DNA from: Synergistaceae bacterium
GTDB taxonomy: Bacteria; Synergistota; Synergistia; Synergistales; Synergistaceae
DNA: 33,536 bases
NCBI GenBank assembly: GCA_031271065.1
Contig: JAISWP010000042.1
Span: forward strand, 1 to 33,536
Direction of reading: 5' to 3'
Part shown: in pieces, positions 32,062 to 33,536 of the stretch
Numbering within the stretch: the stretch's first letter is position 1
Layout of the letters: each line of letters begins with the position of its first letter
Program-made: the position numbers and the translations under genes
The notes under the pieces: generated by a model
What the model was told of the DNA's origin: nothing
What the model saw: only the letters and a program-made list of their open reading frames with translations
Databases searched by the model: none

Positions 32062-33195
32062 TCAAACCAGCAGATCCCAGAAATACGCGAGTTTGCCGGC
32101 CCCATAGCCGATACGCCTCAGCTCGCTGTAGGCAAAAGGCTCGCAGATCACGAGCTGGTCGTACGGCGTAAAAGTTATCTCTTTTAGCGCCGCGCCGCGG
32201 ATCTTGTCCAGGATATCCCTGTCAGTGTGACGGTTTACATACTCCGAGGAAATAGGGCTCTCCCAGACGCCGACTCCGTTCAGCCTTCTGTCTGCGTCGT
32301 AAAGGGGCCTGAATTCCGGCGCGTTCGGAATGGGGATCTCGCGCGTGTTCCGGGACAATGCCTCGATGCGCCGTGACTTCCCGAGAAATCTTGTGTAGAA
32401 ACTTCCCCCGTAGATGTGGGCTCTCTGCGTCTCAATGCCGGAGGCGGCGTCGAGCACGTCCGTCACGTCAAAGCCGCGCTGTATGCCGAGATCGTCCGCG
32501 AGAACGGTCAGACAGTATGCCGCCTGACCGGAGACAGTGACCACTCTTTCCGCTCCCTGCGAAGCGAGTTCTTCTATGAGCGAACGGAGGCGATCCGCGC
32601 CCTCGCCGGCGAATCCGTGGGCCATGAGCGCGAACCCCGTCCCCGACGTCAGCCACCCTCGCAGGGATATGCCTTTGCGTCTCAGGAACCCGCCGAGTTT
32701 TTGAGGGGAGGTGCCGGTATACTCGAAGCTCGCGTCATCGACAAAGAGGAAGCAATCCGCTCCTCTTTCGATTTTTATCGCGTCGTCCCAGAGATCGCGC
32801 CTGTCCGGGCTTTTCGGGATCTCCAGCTCCTCCGCCGATTTCACGCGTGAAAAACCGCTTTTGACGAATAATTCCCTGGCCAGGATCATACAGTGCAGGA
32901 AGTCGTTTCTTTCCTCGCCGAAGTTCTGCCACCGCTCCCCCTGTCCGGAGAGTATCGACGTGAAAATTATCTCCGCCCCTCGTTCCGAAGGTTCCAGCCC
33001 GCCTCGCAGCACAGCCAGCGCGATTTGCGCCGCCCGCGACGGGTAGAGGCTCGTCAGCCGCGTCGCAAGGTACTCGGGGTTATAGCAGACGCCCTGGTCC
33101 ATGTGGATTGCCTGTTTTTTGAGTTTTTCAGCGTATTTTTCGCATCCGAACGAAAAATTTTCCCGTGTCCCTTTTGCCGGAATTCCAGCGTTCAT
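32062..33195 (-). CDS. CCG-domain-like protein without the usual cysteines
   Basis: 377 residues, not assigned to a named family with certainty. The middle and C-terminal parts follow the pattern of CCG (cysteine-rich) oxidoreductase subunits that partner FAD oxidases (GlcF/GlpC type): CFLFVDDASFEYTG (usual vGC), GWLTSGTGFALMAHGFAGEG (usual CCG), ERVVTVSGQAAYCL, YGGSFYTRFLG (usual HDPC) and LVICEPFAYSELRR. Cysteines at the ligand positions are mostly replaced by Asp, Gly or Ser. Start ATG overlaps the FAD-oxidase stop by 4 bp (ATGA), indicating a coupled pair. It may have lost the Fe-S cluster and become a structural or binding partner. Confidence 0.6.
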   Translation of the reverse strand: MNAGIPAKGTRENFSFGCEKYAEKLKKQAIHMDQGVCYNPEYLATRLTSLYPSRAAQIALAVLRGGLEPSERGAEIIFTSILSGQGERWQNFGEERNDFLHCMILARELFVKSGFSRVKSAEELEIPKSPDRRDLWDDAIKIERGADCFLFVDDASFEYTGTSPQKLGGFLRRKGISLRGWLTSGTGFALMAHGFAGEGADRLRSLIEELASQGAERVVTVSGQAAYCLTVLADDLGIQRGFDVTDVLDAASGIETQRAHIYGGSFYTRFLGKSRRIEALSRNTREIPIPNAPEFRPLYDADRRLNGVGVWESPISSEYVNRHTDRDILDKIRGAALKEITFTPYDQLVICEPFAYSELRRIGYGAGKLAYFWDLLV

Positions 33196-33536
33196 AGTCC
33201 CAGGACTCCTTTGTTGAGTATTCCCTTCGGGTCCAGCGCGTCCTTGATTCTTTTCATAACCCCGACCCCGACCCCTCCGTGTTCAAGCGTCATGAACTCC
33301 GCTTTGGCCGTCCCTACGCCGTGATGGTGCGAGACGTTGCCGCCGTTTTTCACGCTCGTCTCGCAGGCCGCGCGGAGACATTCCAGGTAACGCTTTTCGC
33401 CCTCCCTGTCGTCTCCCCCCGTCGCGGCGTGGAATATCACGTAGACGCTCGCCCCGCTGTGGTAGACGTGCGAAAAGTGGCAGTCGACGACATCGCACAG
33501 GGGTTCGAGCGCGGCGCGCATCTCGCGCCAGACCGT
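33192..33536 (-). CDS. FAD-linked oxidase, alkyl-DHAP-synthase-like (partial, C-terminal end)
   Basis: Only the last 114 codons are in the window; the frame stays open past the right edge. The segment shows the C-terminal signature of vanillyl-alcohol-oxidase-family FAD enzymes of the AGPS/GlcD type: HVYHSGASVYVIFHA, NVSHHHGVGTAKAEFM, and KDALDPKGILNKGVLGL. The SHHHGVG loop is characteristic of alkyldihydroxyacetonephosphate synthase-like proteins. The substrate cannot be told from this part. It is first of the FAD oxidase, CCG-like, DeoR order. Confidence 0.85.
   Translation of the reverse strand, partial: TVWREMRAALEPLCDVVDCHFSHVYHSGASVYVIFHAATGGDDREGEKRYLECLRAACETSVKNGGNVSHHHGVGTAKAEFMTLEHGGVGVGVMKRIKDALDPKGILNKGVLGL

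Overview
This 33.5 kb window is gene-dense, GC-rich chromosomal DNA from a bacterium. About 29 protein genes lie in tightly packed, often overlapping operons, mostly on the minus strand; only cysS and thrS are on the plus strand. I see no tRNA, rRNA, CRISPR array, insertion sequence or prophage. The content suggests a Gram-negative (diderm) amino-acid-using anaerobe, and the gene order and protein style fit Synergistota best. The clues are an RlpA-like exported protein, a fermentative-type glutamate dehydrogenase, the MEP isoprenoid genes, and rbfA-DUF503-infB adjacency. The phylum is an inference, not a demonstrated fact. Non-ATG starts (GTG, TTG) with good Shine-Dalgarno sequences are common here, and several starts were reassigned on that basis.

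Layout. Positions 1-389 hold a leftward promoter overlapped by a near-perfect palindrome, which drives something outside the window, and a weak terminator for the next operon. Positions 390-8274 (minus) form one translation/RNA operon: rimP-nusA-ylxR-ylxQ(L7Ae-like)-infB-DUF503-rbfA-nrnA-truB-ribF. Nearly every junction overlaps or abuts. Its leader has a consensus extended -10 promoter followed within about 25 nt by a textbook intrinsic terminator, an attenuator-like layout that suits a NusA operon. A small acidic protein with its own promoter lies just upstream.

Positions 8768-15747 (minus) carry ebfC-recR-PIN/TRAM membrane protein-ispDF fusion-RlpA-like-gltX-guaB. Positions 15745-18104 carry a lumazine-synthase-like protein without catalytic residues, a 35-codon CxxC gene, and a fusion of a degenerate MraY/WecA-like membrane domain to a WecG/TagA glycosyltransferase. 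uvrC (unusually short) and cysS are divergent. Positions 21496-25970 hold a secreted SagB-like nitroreductase, ispG, glutamate dehydrogenase with a repeat-bearing promoter, and an RluA-family pseudouridine synthase. That synthase overlaps a YhaM-like exoribonuclease gene, which diverges from thrS.

The right end (29268-33536, minus) is the most accessory part. It contains the end of an alkyl-DHAP-synthase-like FAD oxidase, a CCG-type partner protein that has lost its cysteines, a DeoR-family regulator, and a DHH phosphoesterase fused to four copies of a GDWL/PGDY-like module.

A recurring theme is recognisable enzyme folds missing catalytic or metal ligands: lumazine synthase, the polyprenyl-phosphate transferase domain, the RlpA His, the IspF TTxE segment, and the CCG cysteines. 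These, together with the NusA-operon attenuator and the DHH fusion, are the best leads. I did not find a clearly new defence or mobile system.
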